From positions 120,106-184,105 of the forward strand of contig NZ_WFKM01000009.1 in NCBI RefSeq assembly GCF_011007365.1: a stretch of DNA of 64,000 bases. Reading direction: 5' to 3'. Within the stretch, counting starts at the first letter, position 1. Each line of letters starts with the position of its first letter. The DNA comes from Sphingobacterium sp. xlx-96. Lineage in GTDB: Bacteria > Bacteroidota > Bacteroidia > Sphingobacteriales > Sphingobacteriaceae. The notes below the pieces were generated by a model. The model had not been told where the DNA came from. It saw only the letters and a program-made list of their open reading frames with translations, and searched no databases. Positions 1 to 8,862 of the stretch are shown piece by piece. A program made the position numbers and the translations under genes.

Positions 1-2832
1 TATAAGATCGTGCTCCTGCCGGATGCGGCGGGACTGGAGGAGGTCGTCGTTGTGGGGTTTGGCAAGCAGAAGAAAGAATCGGTGGTGAGCTCGATAGCGA
101 CGGTATCGGGGGAGACCCTCCGCGCACCCACACGCAGTCTGAGCAACAACCTGGCCGGCCAGATACCGGGACTGATCGCCGTACAGCGATCGGGGATGCC
201 GGGCTACGACGATGCCGAATTCTGGATACGCGGCACCAGCTCTTTTGCCGGCGGCACATCGCCTCTAGTGCTGGTGGATGGGATACCGCGAAGCCTGAAT
301 GATATTGATCCCGATGAAATAGAGACGTTCTCCTTGTTGAAAGATGCCGCAGCGACTGCCGTATACGGCGCAGAAGGAGCAAACGGGGTAATACTGATCA
401 CATCTAAAAGGGGAAAGATCCAAAAAACAGCCATAGGCTACCGCGGCGAATACTCCTACTCGACACCGACCAGGGTGCCCAGGATGGCCAACTCCTTTGA
501 CTACCTCCGTATGTATAATGAAGCGCAGGTAAATGATGGGTTGCTACCGGCATTTGGCGACGACCTCTTGGACAAGTTCCGGACCAATGCCGATCCGGAT
601 CTATACCCGAGCAGCAACTGGTACGACCTGCTGCTGCGTGACAATACCTACAATACAAGACACAACCTCAACTTTAGAGGTGGTGGAGACAGAATGCGTT
701 TTTTTGTGAATGCAGGCTTCTTTAACGAAAGTGGTCTGTTTGTGTCCTCCAAAGAGTATAACAACAACTCGAACTATAAACGCTACAACCTGCGGAGTAA
801 TATCGATATGGATGTGACCAATACAACGACCCTAAGGGTGGATCTGGCAGGGCAGTATGGGCAGGTGAACAGGCCATACTACGATCAGACCGTAATATTC
901 GATCGCTTCTCGCGGATACCGCCGCACCTATTCCCAGCGATCTATTCGGATGGAACACTGGCGGCACACCCTTCGCAGGATAATAATAAGGTGAATCCTT
1001 ACAACCAGCTGCTGGAGTACGGCTATAGAAAGGAATGGCGGTCATCCATACAGAGCCGTGTGGATATCGAGCAGAAGCTGCCCTTTCTGACACAGGGGCT
1101 ACGCGCTAAAGGTACCGTGAGCTACGATGCCTATGGGGAGTTTCAGATGGCCAGGACCCGCACGCCGGAGACCTTTGTGGCTACCGGTAGGGATGATGAG
1201 GGAAAGCTGATATTTGTAAGAAAAACCAATAAGACGGCGATGGGTGAGCCCACGGAATCGAACTCGGCAGAGAAGAAAATATACCTCGAGGCCTCGCTAA
1301 ATTATGACCGCGTATTTGCCGATAGACATGATGTGTCGGCTATGGTACTGACCTACCAGAAGGAAAGGCAATTGCACAATCAGGCCCTATCGTTCCGTAA
1401 ACAGGCGTATGTAGGACGGGTAACCTATAGCTATAACCGGGTATACTCGATGGAAGCCAATTTTGGGATCACCGGGTCGGAGCAGTTTGCCGAAGGCAAC
1501 CGCTTTGGATTCTTCCCGGCAGTAGGGCTGGCCTATGTCGTGACCAATGAGCCTTTCTTCCCAGAGCACCTCAAACGCTACCTATCTAACTTGAAGCTAC
1601 GGGCATCGGTAGGACGAACAGGTAATGACGATACCGGAAGTGAGGCTAACCGATTTATATACCGTGGCCAATTTGGAGCCTATTCTTCATATCCGATAGG
1701 TATCGGGACAACAGGAAGCCTGGATAATCTAAATGGACTGACAGAAACCCGATTTGAAGCACCGATGATAGGCTGGGAAATCGAAAATAAAAGAAACTTT
1801 GGTATTGATCTGGGTTTGTTCAATAACAACCTGCAGATCACGGCAGACTACTTTCAGAATGACCGCTATAATATCTTGCTCCGCAGAAGAACAATAGTCA
1901 ATGCCGCAGGATTCATGTCCAACCCTTGGCAGAACTATGGTAAGGTGCAGAATAAGGGGGTAGATGGATCGGTGACGTACAACCAGAAGCTGGGAACAGA
2001 CTTTAGCATGCAGCTACGCGGTAACTTTACCTTTGCGCGTAATAAGATAACAGAGTACGATGAGGTAAAGCAGGTCCACCCTTGGATGGAGCTGACGGGC
2101 AAACGCCTCAACGGTATAAATGATGTCTATGTAGCGGATGGATTGTTTAAGGACGACGACTTTAATATATACACCGATGCAGATGGTAAAATTGCTTATC
2201 AACTGAAACAGGGCATAGCGCCATCGGAGCAGATGGCCAACCCGAAACCGGGGGATATCAGGTATAAAGACCTGAATGGGGATGGTATAGTCAACGCCTT
2301 TGACCGTATTAAAGATGCCGCAATGCCTACCGTCCCTGAGATTGTTTATGGGTTTGGAACCAGCTTTAAGTACAAAGGGGCTTTTTTGAGCCTGTTCTTT
2401 CAAGGGGCGGCCAATGTATCGACCAATCTGAACAACCAGTCGAATGCGACATTGCCTTTCCACTGGGGCTTGTTGGAGAGTAATGTGCGGGCCGAGGTAC
2501 TGGAAAGTAGGTGGACTGTCCAGCAGCCGGGACAGGATGTATTCTTTCCGAGGTTGCAGACGGTGAATATGACCAATACGAATACCGGAAGTACATACTG
2601 GATCAGAGATGCCTCGTTCATAAGGCTGAAAAATGTCGAACTGGGGTATAATTTTGATATCAAAAAGTTGAATATCATAGGTATACAGTCAATACGCCTG
2701 TATGCTATGGGACAGAATGTGGCGCTGTGGGATAAAGTGAAGATGTATGACCCCGAGCTGGGAAATAGTGCAGGTGGTACCAAGTACCCGCTGCCATCGA
2801 TGTGGACGGGTGGACTGGAATTGTCGTTTTAA
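1..2832 (+). CDS. SusC/RagA-type TonB-dependent outer-membrane transporter (5' end cut by window)
   Basis: The reading frame is open from the first base, so the gene starts outside the window; the GTG at base 10 is an internal valine. What remains (943 codons) begins at the end of the carboxypeptidase-like domain and enters the plug through the box EEVVVVGFGKQKK. The plug signatures IRGTSSFAGG, LVLVDGIPR and the LLKDAAATAVYGAEGANGVILI-like core follow near residues 75-135, and the rest is beta-barrel ending in LELSF, a typical terminal aromatic. SusC proteins import oligosaccharides or other ligands across the outer membrane with a SusD lid and TonB energy. The partner SusD starts 31 bases downstream, and a GH16 enzyme ends the operon, so a beta-glucan or related polysaccharide is a reasonable but unproven ligand. 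Confidence 0.95.
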   Translation, partial: YKIVLLPDAAGLEEVVVVGFGKQKKESVVSSIATVSGETLRAPTRSLSNNLAGQIPGLIAVQRSGMPGYDDAEFWIRGTSSFAGGTSPLVLVDGIPRSLNDIDPDEIETFSLLKDAAATAVYGAEGANGVILITSKRGKIQKTAIGYRGEYSYSTPTRVPRMANSFDYLRMYNEAQVNDGLLPAFGDDLLDKFRTNADPDLYPSSNWYDLLLRDNTYNTRHNLNFRGGGDRMRFFVNAGFFNESGLFVSSKEYNNNSNYKRYNLRSNIDMDVTNTTTLRVDLAGQYGQVNRPYYDQTVIFDRFSRIPPHLFPAIYSDGTLAAHPSQDNNKVNPYNQLLEYGYRKEWRSSIQSRVDIEQKLPFLTQGLRAKGTVSYDAYGEFQMARTRTPETFVATGRDDEGKLIFVRKTNKTAMGEPTESNSAEKKIYLEASLNYDRVFADRHDVSAMVLTYQKERQLHNQALSFRKQAYVGRVTYSYNRVYSMEANFGITGSEQFAEGNRFGFFPAVGLAYVVTNEPFFPEHLKRYLSNLKLRASVGRTGNDDTGSEANRFIYRGQFGAYSSYPIGIGTTGSLDNLNGLTETRFEAPMIGWEIENKRNFGIDLGLFNNNLQITADYFQNDRYNILLRRRTIVNAAGFMSNPWQNYGKVQNKGVDGSVTYNQKLGTDFSMQLRGNFTFARNKITEYDEVKQVHPWMELTGKRLNGINDVYVADGLFKDDDFNIYTDADGKIAYQLKQGIAPSEQMANPKPGDIRYKDLNGDGIVNAFDRIKDAAMPTVPEIVYGFGTSFKYKGAFLSLFFQGAANVSTNLNNQSNATLPFHWGLLESNVRAEVLESRWTVQQPGQDVFFPRLQTVNMTNTNTGSTYWIRDASFIRLKNVELGYNFDIKKLNIIGIQSIRLYAMGQNVALWDKVKMYDPELGNSAGGTKYPLPSMWTGGLELSF

Positions 2833-2863
2833 CCGGTCGGTGTAATTTTAAGAATCGTAAATC

Positions 2864-4705
2864 ATGAACAGAACAATAATAGCTATAGCAATAGCGGCCA
2901 TGCTGGCCGCATCATTTACTTCGTGTAAGAAGTTCTTGGATGTATCGGACGAGCTGGCGGAGGAGCTGGACTACGAAAAGGTGTTCAGTGAACCGGATAA
3001 TTTGCGCCGGTTTCATCGCGTAGTGTATACCGGTATACCGAATACTGCCGAATTTATGCGGGAGCTTACGGGCACTGACTTGCCCTGGCCTCAGCTCACA
3101 GATGAGATCGAAAGGGCGCAAGGGGCCGACTTTAATATGGTCGCGTTCAATTCGTCGCACACCGCCTATGGGCGGTGGGATCTGTATTATAAACTGATAA
3201 GACAGGCCAACGTATTCTTGGAGCGGGCTAAAGCAATACCTAAACAGGGCGATGCAGATTACGTGTCGGATGAGGAGCTAGCTAGCTTACAGGTGGAAGC
3301 TCGTTTTTTTAGAGCCTACTACCACTACCTGCTCTTCGAACAGTATGGGCCTGTGCCGATTATGGATTATCTGGTGGATCCGAACAGCAGCAGCCAGTTG
3401 GACTTTGCTCGCAACAGCGTCGATGAGGTGGTCAAGTTTGTATACGATGAGTTGACTTTTTGCGCGGGGGCACTAAAGGACCCGAATCTGACAGATGTAA
3501 ATCGCTTGGGCGTGCCAACAAGGGGGACCGCACTGGCGGTGCGTGCCCGCTTGATGATGTATGCCGCGAGCCCACTATTCAACGGGGGATATGCAGAAGC
3601 ATTGCAGGTCAGGAATCCCGATGGTAAACAGCTATTCCCGGCTAAGGATAATGCGAAGTGGAATGCCGCACTGAAAGCGATGCAGGAATTTATGGACTAT
3701 GCCAATACGGGCCACTATGAGCTCTTTAAAGTGATGAAGACCGATGGATCGATAAATCCAGACGAAAGCCTCTACCAGATGTTTATGAGTATGAACAAGG
3801 AGGTGATATTCGCGCGGACGAATGGCAATTTTGGAAATATATCGTCTAGGGCCGGACTGGATGGCTGGAATGTACCCCGAGGTGTCCGAAATGGGAATAC
3901 AACAACTGGATACATGGCGATAACCCAGGAGCTGGTAGACGATTTTTTGATGCGGGATGGGCTGACTATCGAGGAGTCGCCGCTGTATAAGGAAACAGGA
4001 TTTTCGGTGGCGGGGGATGACCCGACCGGACGTACCGATGTGGGAACCTACCGCATGTGGACCAATAGGGAACCGCGATTTTATCGTACGGTGTTCTATA
4101 ACAAGCGTAAATGGCATGTAGGCAATGAAGTGGTCGCCTGGCACAGAGGTGGGAATAGCGACAACTCGTCGGGCATAGACAACGCACGTACCGGCTACCT
4201 GATGTACAAGCGCATGAGCCGTAGGGTGTACAACCTGAGCCCTAACCCTACCTCGGAATATAGACCGGCAATTATTCACCGCCTAGCGGAGTTTTATCTG
4301 CTCTATGCAGAGGCGCTCAACGAAGTGAATCCAAACGACCCCCGTATCTTGGAATACGTGGACAAGGTGAGGGAGCGGGCTGGCGTACCGGCACTCCGCA
4401 CGATAAAGGCGGGTATCGTAGGTGATCAGGACGCACAACGGGAGGCTATACGACGCGAAATGCGGGTAGAACTGGCTACCGAAGGACAGCGCTACTTTGA
4501 CGTGAGGCGTTGGATGCTGGCCGAAACAGATGGTTATAAGCAGGGGGGCGCGATATATGGCATGAATGTATTTGCGAATGAAGCGGGATTCTACCAAAGG
4601 ACGAAAGTGGAGGACAGGGTGTTCACGAAGGCGATGTACCTGTACCCGATCCCATTGACGCAGATACAGAATAGTAAACTGTTGGTTCAGAATCCATTGT
4701 ATTAA
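2864..4705 (+). CDS. SusD/RagB family surface glycan-binding lipoprotein
   Basis: A 613-residue lipoprotein whose signal peptide ends in the lipobox SFTSC (Cys21), followed by KKFLDV, the usual start of mature SusD proteins. The helical TPR-like core is recognisable from EARFFRAYYHYLLFEQYG (about residues 146-163), and the C-terminal RagB/SusD part from LAEFYLLYAEALNEV and RREMRVELATEGQRYFDVRRW. It should sit on the cell surface as the lid of the SusC transporter that ends 31 bases upstream. It is followed 16 bases later by a small lipoprotein gene, so the four genes up to 5949 read as one operon. The ligand cannot be derived from the sequence. Confidence 0.95.
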   Translation: MNRTIIAIAIAAMLAASFTSCKKFLDVSDELAEELDYEKVFSEPDNLRRFHRVVYTGIPNTAEFMRELTGTDLPWPQLTDEIERAQGADFNMVAFNSSHTAYGRWDLYYKLIRQANVFLERAKAIPKQGDADYVSDEELASLQVEARFFRAYYHYLLFEQYGPVPIMDYLVDPNSSSQLDFARNSVDEVVKFVYDELTFCAGALKDPNLTDVNRLGVPTRGTALAVRARLMMYAASPLFNGGYAEALQVRNPDGKQLFPAKDNAKWNAALKAMQEFMDYANTGHYELFKVMKTDGSINPDESLYQMFMSMNKEVIFARTNGNFGNISSRAGLDGWNVPRGVRNGNTTTGYMAITQELVDDFLMRDGLTIEESPLYKETGFSVAGDDPTGRTDVGTYRMWTNREPRFYRTVFYNKRKWHVGNEVVAWHRGGNSDNSSGIDNARTGYLMYKRMSRRVYNLSPNPTSEYRPAIIHRLAEFYLLYAEALNEVNPNDPRILEYVDKVRERAGVPALRTIKAGIVGDQDAQREAIRREMRVELATEGQRYFDVRRWMLAETDGYKQGGAIYGMNVFANEAGFYQRTKVEDRVFTKAMYLYPIPLTQIQNSKLLVQNPLY

Positions 4706-4721
4706 ATTTAATTGTTTAGAG

Positions 4722-5141
4722 ATGAAAAAAATGTTATTTGTTGGCCTTTTGATAGGTGTGCTTGCGGGCTGTAGCAAACAGGAGTACTCCGAGGACTGGA
4801 AGCCCGGGACGGGGGATCTGACCATTCAGGTGGATAAATCTGCCATCAAGCAATCGGAGTTTTTTACACTACAATTTGGCGGATATGCGGATAGTATACT
4901 GGTGTATGATGGTACGGTGGGCCATGAATACCGCTTTAAAGATAGGACGATGCTGGATGATAAAAAAGTGGCCCCGGATAAACCATCGCATATCGTGAAA
5001 ACGAGGTTTCAGAATATGATGACGAGTTATAGACTGGGGTATAAAACCCCTGGTCAGTATAAAATGACGGTGCTGGGCAAAGATGTGGATGGAAAGGAAA
5101 TGGCCAAAACAGAACGGGATGTCACGATACAGGTCAATTAG
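4722..5141 (+). CDS. Small lipoprotein in the SusE/SusF position, function unknown
   Basis: Codes for 139 residues with a clear lipoprotein signal: MKKMLFVGLLIGVLAGC, with Cys17 as the lipid site. The mature part is short, rich in beta-prone residues (TIQVDKSAIKQSEFFTLQFGG) and has no catalytic motif I recognise. Its length and position between SusD and a glycoside hydrolase suit a one-domain immunoglobulin-like surface glycan-binding protein, but that is inference from context. The last 23 bases overlap the likely start of the GH16 gene, which suggests translational coupling. I do not recognise a named family. Confidence 0.8.
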   Translation: MKKMLFVGLLIGVLAGCSKQEYSEDWKPGTGDLTIQVDKSAIKQSEFFTLQFGGYADSILVYDGTVGHEYRFKDRTMLDDKKVAPDKPSHIVKTRFQNMMTSYRLGYKTPGQYKMTVLGKDVDGKEMAKTERDVTIQVN

Positions 5142-5949
5142 GCTATCCGCGATAGGCCTAATAGCGATGGTGTTGCTGGTGGGTATGCCCCTGCGTGGGC
5201 TGTCCCAGATGGAGGGCCGCAAAGACCGAAGCATAATAGAAAATCCAGGGCTGAAGGTGGACGATTTTATCGGTCAGTATGCGTTGTGCTGGTGGGATGA
5301 TTTTGAAGGGGAGGTATTGGACACAATAAAATGGAAATATCGCGCAGAAGGATCGAAAAGAGGGTTTGCAACGGTGTCGAGAGAAACTATAGCACTGGAC
5401 GGAAAGGGAAATCTGATCTTACAGACCCTAAAAAAGGACGGTAAATACTACGTGGGACAGGTGACTACTGATGGAATATTTGCGCAGAAATTTGGTTATT
5501 TTGAATGCCGTGCCCAGGTGAATAAATACTTGGGCACGCACTCAGCATTTTGGCTCCAGACCAATACGATGACTAAAGAGAATAATGATCCTTGGAATAA
5601 TGGAACGGAAATAGACATCTTTGAGTACCATAGAAACACTCCGGATAAAGTGCACCATAACCTGCACTGGAATGGATATGGTGCAGGACATAAAAATGTG
5701 GGGCTGGCATTGCCCGCTCCAGGGGTGGATAAAGGGTATCATACTTTTGGTCTGTTATGGACGGAAAAAGAGTATGTCTTCTTTGTTGATGGCGTGGAAA
5801 CGTGGCGCACTTCGGAGGCGCTATCTAATATCGCGGAGTATATTATCTTGAGTACGGAGCTGACGGGGTTTGGCGGGAATCACCTTCACGCTAACTATCC
5901 GGACAGCATCTTGTTTGATTATGTAAAGGTGTATCGGCTGAAAGGGTAA
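5119..5949 (+). CDS. Exported glycoside hydrolase family 16 protein (endo-beta-glucanase/galactanase type)
   Basis: I place the start at the ATG at 5119, not at the upstream in-frame ATG at 5083, because it gives a clean signal peptide (MSRYRSIRLSAIGLIAMVLL, cut after GLSQ). The protein has 276 residues, normal for a single GH16 domain. The active-site strand is GTEIDIFEYH, giving the family pattern E-x-D-x-x-E: E164 nucleophile, D166, E169 acid/base. It is the beta-bulge form found in laminarinases, agarases and relatives. The sandwich is supported by FGYFECRAQV, SAFWLQTN, and the C-terminal FDYVKVYR. GH16 enzymes cut internal beta-1,3 or beta-1,4 bonds in glucans or galactans, and the exact substrate is not readable here. 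It overlaps the preceding lipoprotein gene by 23 bases and ends the operon. Confidence 0.9.
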   Translation: MSRYRSIRLSAIGLIAMVLLVGMPLRGLSQMEGRKDRSIIENPGLKVDDFIGQYALCWWDDFEGEVLDTIKWKYRAEGSKRGFATVSRETIALDGKGNLILQTLKKDGKYYVGQVTTDGIFAQKFGYFECRAQVNKYLGTHSAFWLQTNTMTKENNDPWNNGTEIDIFEYHRNTPDKVHHNLHWNGYGAGHKNVGLALPAPGVDKGYHTFGLLWTEKEYVFFVDGVETWRTSEALSNIAEYIILSTELTGFGGNHLHANYPDSILFDYVKVYRLKG

Positions 5950-6141
5950 TCATGGCAATTTTGGTGTAGACTACAGTTGCCGGTTCTCGCCCCACAGCCG
6001 TACGCTGAACCAGCGTATATCGAATAATACGCACGAGTTGCGGTATAGGGTGGGGGATAAGGATGCTGTAGTAGCCCCGATAGTCCGGAATACGATAGTA
6101 GTGAAGTTGGGTAAAAAGGATTCTACTGTGAATAGCTATAG
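5950..6141. other. Gap with antiparallel open frames, possible gene remnant
   Basis: No complete gene. The minus strand is open from about 6145 down to a TAG at 5971 (about 58 codons without a usable Met), reading near its end LFDIRWFSVRLWGENRQL. The plus strand is also open here (a frame with a TTG at 6038). The minus reading is rich in Trp, Tyr and Arg and looks protein-like, so it may be the decayed 3' end of a gene. This is a weak call. Confidence 0.25.
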
Positions 6142-6180
6142 AAAAAGGCTTAGCTCGGGAATTGAGCTAAGCCTTTTTTT
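6142..6180. terminator. Bidirectional Rho-independent terminator between the GH16 locus and idi
   Basis: Perfect 12-bp stem AAGGCTTAGCTC (6145-6156) / GAGCTAAGCCTT (6164-6175) with a 7-base loop. It is followed by T residues on the plus side and preceded by A residues, so it also gives a T-run on the minus strand. It separates the converging GH16 locus and the carotenoid operon. Confidence 0.9.
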
Positions 6181-6192
6181 GTTGGAAGCGTT

Positions 6193-6717
6193 TTATATTT
6201 TGATGACTGATTTGAGGACCAGCTCGGAAAAGGCCTGCCTAAACCATACCGTATACCTGCGGGGATGCTCCAACAGATCGATGATGATAGCGGCGGGGCG
6301 CATCCACTTATAGTCCTGCACTTCGAGGGGATGGGGGGTAGGGGTCTGGTTCGAATGGCCTATAAATATATGGTCCAGCTCGTGCTCTATCAGGTAGTTC
6401 TCTACGGGTTCGTTATAGACGAAAGAGTAAAGGTGGCGGAGCTCGCAGCGTATGCCCATCTCGTACTCCAGGCGCTCGAGTGCTGCGCAATGGATGTCCT
6501 CGTCCAGCTGGGGGTGCGAACAGCAGGTATTGGTCCATAGACCGCCGCCGTGGTATTTGGAGTCGGCACGTTGCTGCAGCAGAAGCTCGCCCTGCGCATT
6601 AAATATAAATACAGAAAAGGCCCGGTGCAGCAGGCCTTGCTCGTGGGCAAGTAGCTTGTCCATCTCCCCTATTGTCTGATCATGCTCGTCTACGAGTACA
6701 ACTTTGTTTCTGTCCAT
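6193..6717 (-). CDS. idi: Isopentenyl-diphosphate delta-isomerase, type I (Nudix fold)
   Basis: Interconverts IPP and DMAPP, feeding the GGPP used for carotenoids. I choose the ATG at 6717 (MDRNKVVLVDEHD, 174 residues) because it matches the family start; the longer frame from 6765 would overlap crtYcd and adds a Lys-rich, non-conserved leader. Key motifs: HRAFSVFIFN, the active-site cysteine in TNTCCSHP (Cys66, His68), a Nudix-type box around LERLEYEMG, and the catalytic glutamates in EHELDH (E111, E113). It is the last gene of the carotenoid operon, about 47 bases after crtYcd, and ends at the bidirectional terminator. Type I Idi in carotenoid clusters is a common arrangement. Confidence 0.95.
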   Translation of the reverse strand: MDRNKVVLVDEHDQTIGEMDKLLAHEQGLLHRAFSVFIFNAQGELLLQQRADSKYHGGGLWTNTCCSHPQLDEDIHCAALERLEYEMGIRCELRHLYSFVYNEPVENYLIEHELDHIFIGHSNQTPTPHPLEVQDYKWMRPAAIIIDLLEHPRRYTVWFRQAFSELVLKSVIKI

Positions 6718-6764
6718 TGGTAATGTTTTTGTTTTTTTTATTGTGGAATAAAGGGTGATCCGCA

Positions 6765-7454
6765 CTATACGTCGGACTTTTTGAATCTTTTGAAGAAATA
6801 CAGTACCAGCAAGAACTGGCTATAGCCGTATACGGCGTCTTCGATCGGTATACTGAGTATGCGGATACCGAGAAACTCCTCGGGGTTGTAATTTACGATA
6901 GGCGAAGGAAGGCCTGTGCCCGTGAGCACACCGTTGACCGGGAAAAAGCCCAGCATAAGGCAGCTGAATACGAACGATGCTTTGCCGATCCAGTCTGCCC
7001 GCTTAATGAAATGCAGGTAGACCAGCGTTAAAATAGTCACCACCGCTGTCAGATGGGTATACATGCGATCCTGGTATACTAAAGCGACGACGGCGCAGAT
7101 GATGACGCTCACAAATACGATAAGATTGTTGAAGCCCTGGAGCCAGGCCAGCTGGTAATACTTGTCTACGCAGTAGTAGGTAAATATGCAGGAGAACGGG
7201 ATAAAAATGAAAAAGAGCCATTCTTCGATGGGGAGCCCCGCGAGGCGGAATCCCAGGGTATAGGAGCTGTCAAACCACCATACCCCCTGAGCGGTAAACC
7301 AGATGTCCCAGGCAATAAACGGAAGGGCAACAAGAGCCGAAGCCTTGAGGAACGCAGCAAAGTGTAAATGGAACGGAATACGCTTATCAAAAGAGGCTAC
7401 AAAGCAGATGATAACGGTAAAAAATAAGACGAGGGCGTAGGTATAATGCATCAT
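6765..7454 (-). CDS. crtYcd: Lycopene beta-cyclase, CarR/CrtYc-Yd fused membrane type
   Basis: A 229-residue, strongly hydrophobic protein with about seven membrane segments made of two homologous halves. Each half carries the cyclase signature PxE(E/D): LPIEEW (residues 74-79) in the first and IPIEDAVYGY (202-211) in the second. This is the fused form of the heterodimeric CrtYc/CrtYd cyclase, unrelated to FAD-dependent CrtY, and converts lycopene to beta-carotene. The ATG at 7454 overlaps the crtZ stop in an ATGA junction (4 bases), so the two are probably translationally coupled; a second ATG at 7451 is possible. Confidence 0.93.
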   Translation of the reverse strand: MMHYTYALVLFFTVIICFVASFDKRIPFHLHFAAFLKASALVALPFIAWDIWFTAQGVWWFDSSYTLGFRLAGLPIEEWLFFIFIPFSCIFTYYCVDKYYQLAWLQGFNNLIVFVSVIICAVVALVYQDRMYTHLTAVVTILTLVYLHFIKRADWIGKASFVFSCLMLGFFPVNGVLTGTGLPSPIVNYNPEEFLGIRILSIPIEDAVYGYSQFLLVLYFFKRFKKSDV

Positions 7455-7909
7455 CGGGGACTGTTTTTAAAATACATCTTGAAATATTTGATGGGCACGT
7501 ACAGGAAGCCGAAGCACTCGCCGTGGTATTTGCCGGTGTGTCGGTGGTGCTGCTTGTGTGCACGTCGAAGGGCTAAAAAGTAGGGGTTGCGCGTGCGTGT
7601 GAAATATTGGAGACGCTGATGGATAAAAATATCGTGCACGAAGAAATAGGCCATGCCGTAAAGCATGATGCCCAGGCCGATGTAGAAAAGGTAGCTGATG
7701 CCATCCATCGTGCCTACATACAGCAGGGCTATCGTAGGTAGGGCAAAAATGACAAAGAAATAGTCGTTTTTCTCTAAAGGGCCCTCGGTACTGTGGTCGT
7801 GATGGTCGCGGTGCAAAAACCATAGGAAGCCGTGCATGACGTATTTGTGGATCAGCCAGGTGGCGCCTTCCATAAGCGTAAAGGTGGCAAGGGTGATGAG
7901 TATGTTCAT
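7451..7909 (-). CDS. crtZ: Beta-carotene 3-hydroxylase CrtZ (fatty acid hydroxylase superfamily)
   Basis: Hydroxylates both rings of beta-carotene to give zeaxanthin, using a membrane di-iron centre. The 152-residue protein has all the histidine clusters: HKYVMH (H21-H26), HRDHH (H33-H37), HDIFIH (H92-H97) and HKQHH (H118-H122), between hydrophobic segments. Length is usual for bacterial CrtZ. Its start lies two bases after the crtB stop and its end overlaps crtYcd by four bases, so crtB, crtZ and crtYcd form one tightly packed translation unit. No ketolase (crtW) is nearby, so zeaxanthin rather than astaxanthin is the expected end product. Confidence 0.96.
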   Translation of the reverse strand: MNILITLATFTLMEGATWLIHKYVMHGFLWFLHRDHHDHSTEGPLEKNDYFFVIFALPTIALLYVGTMDGISYLFYIGLGIMLYGMAYFFVHDIFIHQRLQYFTRTRNPYFLALRRAHKQHHRHTGKYHGECFGFLYVPIKYFKMYFKNSPR

Positions 7910-7911
7910 GG

Positions 7912-8748
7912 CTATAAATAGGCAGTTTTGTAACGTAAATAACTTTTTAAGGCTACGAATGCTTTTTGTGTATCCGGAATGCGTACCCGGCTGTGCAGGA
8001 TGTCCTGCGAAGACTTTTTCTTGATCTTACGGAACAGCGATAGGTAGTATTTGTAGGCCAGGTATACCCCAAACATAGCGCAGTGCGGTAGCCGCTTGAT
8101 GCCGACCAGGGCCTCGCGAAACTCGGCTTCGATCTCTTGCTCGATCTGGCACTTGACCGTATTGTCAAATACGGCCATATCGATATTGGGGAAATAGGTG
8201 CGCCCCAGGATGTGGTAGTCCTCTTTGAGGTCACGTAGGAAATTTATTTTTTGGAAGGCCGATCCCAGCTTCATCGCATAGGGCCTGAGCTCCTGGTACT
8301 GCGCTGTATCGCCCTTGGTAAACACCTGAAGGCACATCAGCCCGACCACCTCCGCCGATCCAAAGATGTACTCTTGGTACAGCGATGGGCTGTAGTCCAG
8401 CTGCTGTAGGTCCATCTCCATACTGTGCAGGAACTGATCGATCAGGGTATGGTCGATCTGGTAGCGGCGTACGGTCTCCTGAAAGGACTGTAAGATGGGA
8501 TTGAGCGATATGCCCTCTTCAAGGGCTACTGCCGTCTCTACCTTCAGCCTGCTGAGCAGGCGCGCTTTGTCGTAGCCATGAAAACTGTCTACAATCTCGT
8601 CGGCCAGGCGTACGTAGCCGTAGATGGCGTAAATGGCGCTGCGGATAGAGGGCTTGAGGGCTAAGATACCCAGGGAAAAACTGGTGCTGTATTTCTGCGT
8701 GGTGATCTTGCTTACTGCGTACGAAAGATCGTCAAATAGCTGTTTCAT
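7912..8748 (-). CDS. crtB: Phytoene synthase (squalene/phytoene synthase family)
   Basis: Joins two GGPP molecules head-to-head to phytoene, the first committed carotenoid step. The 278-residue protein carries both Mg-diphosphate binding motifs: ADEIVDSF (DEIVD at 50-54) and NFLRDLKEDYHILGRTYFP (DLKED at 173-177), the latter being the diagnostic second signature. Length is normal for the family. A gap of 114 bases separates it from crtI upstream, the largest inside the operon; I see no clear promoter or terminator in that gap, so co-transcription is likely. crtE (GGPP synthase) is not in the window. Confidence 0.95.
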   Translation of the reverse strand: MKQLFDDLSYAVSKITTQKYSTSFSLGILALKPSIRSAIYAIYGYVRLADEIVDSFHGYDKARLLSRLKVETAVALEEGISLNPILQSFQETVRRYQIDHTLIDQFLHSMEMDLQQLDYSPSLYQEYIFGSAEVVGLMCLQVFTKGDTAQYQELRPYAMKLGSAFQKINFLRDLKEDYHILGRTYFPNIDMAVFDNTVKCQIEQEIEAEFREALVGIKRLPHCAMFGVYLAYKYYLSLFRKIKKKSSQDILHSRVRIPDTQKAFVALKSYLRYKTAYL

Positions 8749-8862
8749 AGCGGGTTGGTTTGTTTTTTAATGGGCCTGTGGAATATCCGGATATACCCTG
8801 CTGCAAATGCTGTGCAGGGGGCTTCGTATGCATCGTACTCGTCAAGTTGCTACATGGATATC

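Noticed and set aside
3632..4279. Minus-strand frame of 215 codons inside the first SusD gene
   Set aside because: Lies entirely opposite a clear SusD coding region and has no recognisable domain or signal.
6718..6765. Upstream extension of idi to 6765
   Set aside because: Adds a Thr/Lys-rich leader that is not part of the family and begins at the crtYcd stop; the Met at 6717 fits the family start.
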